A stretch of DNA of 5,910 nucleotides. Origin: an uncultured Clostridia bacterium (GTDB lineage: Bacteria > Bacillota > Clostridia > TANB77 > CAG-508). Made by a program: the position numbers and the translations under genes. Positions 4,648-5,910 of the stretch are shown in pieces. The DNA lies in NCBI GenBank assembly GCA_947632745.1, contig CANRQH010000085.1:1-5910 (forward strand), written 5' to 3'. Each line of letters begins with the position of its first letter. Position 1 is the stretch's first letter. Under the pieces are notes generated by a model. It was given only the letters and a program-made list of their open reading frames with translations, did not search any database and was not told the DNA's origin.

Positions 4648-5910
4648 TTATCCGATTGCCCCCTCTAGTTCTAAGTTTATTAAATTATTCATTTCTACTG
4701 CATATTCAACAGGTAGTTCTTTTGCAATAGGATGTGCAAAACCTCTTACTATCATTGCTTTTGCGTCTTCTTCAGATAGACCTCTACTCATTAAATAGAA
4801 AATCGTTTTATCACTTAATTTTCCAATTTTTGCTTCATGTGAAAATTCTACTTCATCTGTTCTTATTTCATTTGTAGGTATTGTATCAGATATAGAAATA
4901 TCGTCTAACATTAGCGATTCACAAGATACAGAAGATTCTGAATTTCTCGCATTTTCCATAATTTTAACTTGAGACCTATAAGTACATTTGCCTCCATTTT
5001 TTGATATTGATTTTGCATTTACCACGCTTGACGTATTTTCTGCGTTATGAACTACTTTAAATCCGTTATCTAAGTTTTGTCCTTTTCCTGCAAAAGAAAT
5101 TCCTGTAAACTCTGTTTTTGCACCTTCTCCATTTAATATACTCATTGGGTATAGCATTGAAATTTTAGACCCAAATGAACCTGATACCCATTCCATTTTA
5201 GCATTTTTACCTACTATTGCTTTTTTTGTATTTAAGTTAAGCATATTTTTTGACCAATTTTCTATTGTTGAATATCTTAAATATGCGTTATCTTTTACAT
5301 ATAGTTCTACACAACCTGCATGTAAATTTACCTTGTTATATTTTGGTGCAGAACATCCTTCAATAAAATGCAAACTTGCACCTTCATCTACTATTATTAG
5401 AGTATGCTCAAACTGCCCTGATTCTGGAGAGTTTAACCTAAAGTATGACTGCAATGGTATATCTACCTTTACACCTTTTGGTACATATACAAAAGATCCT
5501 CCTGACCATACCGCACCATGAAGTGCAACAAATTTGTGGTCATGCACTGGAACACATTTCATAAAATGTGCTTTTACAATATCAGGATATTCTCTTACAG
5601 CTGTTTCCATATCTAAATAAATTACACCTTGCTGAAGTAATTCATTTTTCATACTATGATAAACAACTTCTGAATCATATTGAGCTCCAACTCCAGCTAA
5701 GGATGTCTTCTCCGCTTCTGGAATACCTAATTTATCAAATGTATTTTTTATATCTTCTGGAACATCATCCCAGTTACCTGTCATTTTTGATTTAGGTCTA
5801 ACATATGTTGCAATTTCATCCATATTAAGTTCTGATAAATCTGGTCCCCATGTTGGAAGTTCAAGTTTATTATATACTTCTAATGCATTTAATCTAAACT
5901 CTCTCATCCA
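4648..5910 (-). CDS. sufB: Fe-S assembly scaffold protein SufB (N-terminus outside window)
   Basis: SufB is the main scaffold subunit on which the SufBC2D complex builds nascent Fe-S clusters. A methionine at 5907 opens the visible open frame, but the codon before it (5910-5908) is TGG, and WMREFRLNALE matches the family's QWMLDFRLKSLE region. The gene therefore continues upstream and lacks about 45-50 residues here. Numbering from that Met, landmarks are PTWGPDLSEL at 18-27, AVWSGGSFVYVPKGV at 132-146, FIEGCSAP with Cys185, SCESLML with Cys329 (equivalent to the essential C405 of E. coli SufB), FSHEAKIG with His357 and Glu358, and the SufB/SufD signature FYLMSRGLSEEDA near 370. It ends EGAIG, as usual. 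The frame is intact. sufC is expected just upstream, outside the window. Confidence 0.98.
   Translation of the reverse strand, partial: WMREFRLNALEVYNKLELPTWGPDLSELNMDEIATYVRPKSKMTGNWDDVPEDIKNTFDKLGIPEAEKTSLAGVGAQYDSEVVYHSMKNELLQQGVIYLDMETAVREYPDIVKAHFMKCVPVHDHKFVALHGAVWSGGSFVYVPKGVKVDIPLQSYFRLNSPESGQFEHTLIIVDEGASLHFIEGCSAPKYNKVNLHAGCVELYVKDNAYLRYSTIENWSKNMLNLNTKKAIVGKNAKMEWVSGSFGSKISMLYPMSILNGEGAKTEFTGISFAGKGQNLDNGFKVVHNAENTSSVVNAKSISKNGGKCTYRSQVKIMENARNSESSVSCESLMLDDISISDTIPTNEIRTDEVEFSHEAKIGKLSDKTIFYLMSRGLSEEDAKAMIVRGFAHPIAKELPVEYAVEMNNLINLELEGAIG

Overview
The window is very AT-rich DNA with strong AGGAGG-type ribosome binding sites, consensus sigma-A promoters, a class I cyclic-di-GMP riboswitch and a SufBDSU iron-sulfur gene set. 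This suggests a low-GC anaerobic Firmicute of the Clostridia type; the species cannot be named from the sequence. Every recognised protein gene is on the minus strand, so the operon reads from high to low coordinates.

Layout in transcription order: sufB (5910-4648, first ~45-50 residues outside the window), sufD (4575-3519) and sufS (3395-2168). Next is a self-contained small unit (2145-1798) with its own promoter, structured leader, 53-residue membrane peptide and terminator. It is followed by sufU (1738-1298), mnmA (1271-216), and finally a perfect promoter and c-di-GMP-I riboswitch (171-30) in front of a gene cut off after seven codons (23-1). SufB and SufD form the Fe-S scaffold, SufS is the cysteine desulfurase, SufU is its zinc-dependent sulfur acceptor, and MnmA is a tRNA 2-thiouridylase that consumes the same sulfur. 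Apart from the inserted small unit, this is one sulfur-trafficking locus.

Three things stand out. (1) sufD and sufS are each split by a +1 shift, and both shifts fall at the same 8-mer, CACGGAAA, in the same frame (xCA CGG AAA). These are the only two CGG codons I find in frame in the whole window. In sufS the shift lies three residues before the catalytic cysteine. Programmed +1 frameshifting at an unassigned or very rare CGG codon is a serious possibility; a motif-specific assembly error is the main rival. (2) The small unit between sufS and sufU looks like a type I toxin-antitoxin module: a hydrophobic peptide, a leader that buries its Shine-Dalgarno sequence, and on the plus strand a convergent promoter and a strong intrinsic terminator that would yield an antisense RNA of about 75 nt over the 3' end of the mRNA. 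(3) The riboswitch has a readable expression platform: the anti-SD strand overlaps the 3' side of aptamer helix P1, which predicts translation switched ON by c-di-GMP.

No stretch over 300 bases lacks a gene or an assigned regulatory element. I saw no tRNA, rRNA, CRISPR array or intact insertion sequence.
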